Source of the DNA: an uncultured Verrucomicrobiota bacterium
GTDB lineage: Bacteria > Verrucomicrobiota > Verrucomicrobiia > Limisphaerales > UBA9464
DNA: 5,866 nucleotides
Direction: 5' to 3'
NCBI GenBank assembly: GCA_903925515.1
Contig: CAIYFP010000268.1
Coordinates: 1-5,866, forward strand
This document shows, one piece after another, positions 5,697 to 5,866 of the stretch (positions are counted from its first letter, which is position 1; each line of letters opens with the position of its first letter). The notes beneath the pieces were generated by a model. That model ran no database searches and had not been told where the DNA came from. It saw only the letters and a program-made list of their open reading frames with translations. The position numbers and the translations under genes were made by a program.

Positions 5697-5866
5697 GCGC
5701 CCACGGTGAGGATGACGAGGCAATCCGGCAAGGACGGCCCTGATCCCCGCGCAAGCCGTTCTTGAGCCAAGCCCACTCCCACAGCGGCCGATGCCATGGG
5801 AAGCCACGGAGGAGCGTCTCCCGGTGCATGAGGTTGATCCGCCCGCAGAGACGCAGAGGATTAGAG
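5697..5866. other. Upstream region of the minus-strand operon
   Basis: The operon's promoter should lie here, but I find no convincing pair of boxes. Both overlapping minus-strand frames stay open through it without recognisable protein. At the window edge GCAGAG occurs twice (5845-5850 and 5853-5858) with an 8-base period, in GCAGAGACGCAGAG, which looks like a short tandem or dispersed repeat cut by the window end. Confidence 0.35.

Overview
This is a GC-rich bacterial window. Gene content and style suggest Verrucomicrobiota: a DUF6941-like protein next to a TPR protein, a Gfo/Idh/MocA oxidoreductase, hairpin-rich dispersed intergenic repeats, and mostly no Shine-Dalgarno sequences. The phylum is an inference from recognised families; no rRNA or other marker is present.

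Layout. Positions 1-835 hold no convincing gene. Instead there are palindromic repeats: a head-to-head inverted pair of a three-hairpin element (34-258) and a second inverted repeat (458-522). Positions 839-930 on the minus strand encode a small signal recognition particle RNA (ffs), recognised from its CAGG / GGAA / AGCA core and its closing stem, with a well-placed promoter just upstream. Divergent from it, on the plus strand, is a Gfo/Idh/MocA-family NAD(P)-dependent oxidoreductase (1049-2212). It ends in a strong intrinsic terminator (2231-2262). A thiamine-phosphate synthase gene (thiE, 2269-2907) begins only six bases after that terminator's T-run.

A convergent intergenic region of about 260 bases (2908-3169) contains two adjacent perfect hairpins and probable repeat-derived sequence. 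The rest of the window is a compact four-gene minus-strand operon, in transcription order: TPR-repeat protein (5696-5148), DUF6941-like protein (5151-4747), small Rieske [2Fe-2S] protein (4728-4402) and GT4-type glycosyltransferase (4405-3170). Two junctions are 4-base ATGA start/stop overlaps and the third gap is 18 bases, so co-transcription and translational coupling are likely. The products do not form a known pathway together.

I see no mobile-element gene, CRISPR array, tRNA or defence system. The most interesting signals are the unlisted SRP RNA, the covarying inverted repeat pair, and the terminator in the thiE leader. A dramatic new system is not evident.
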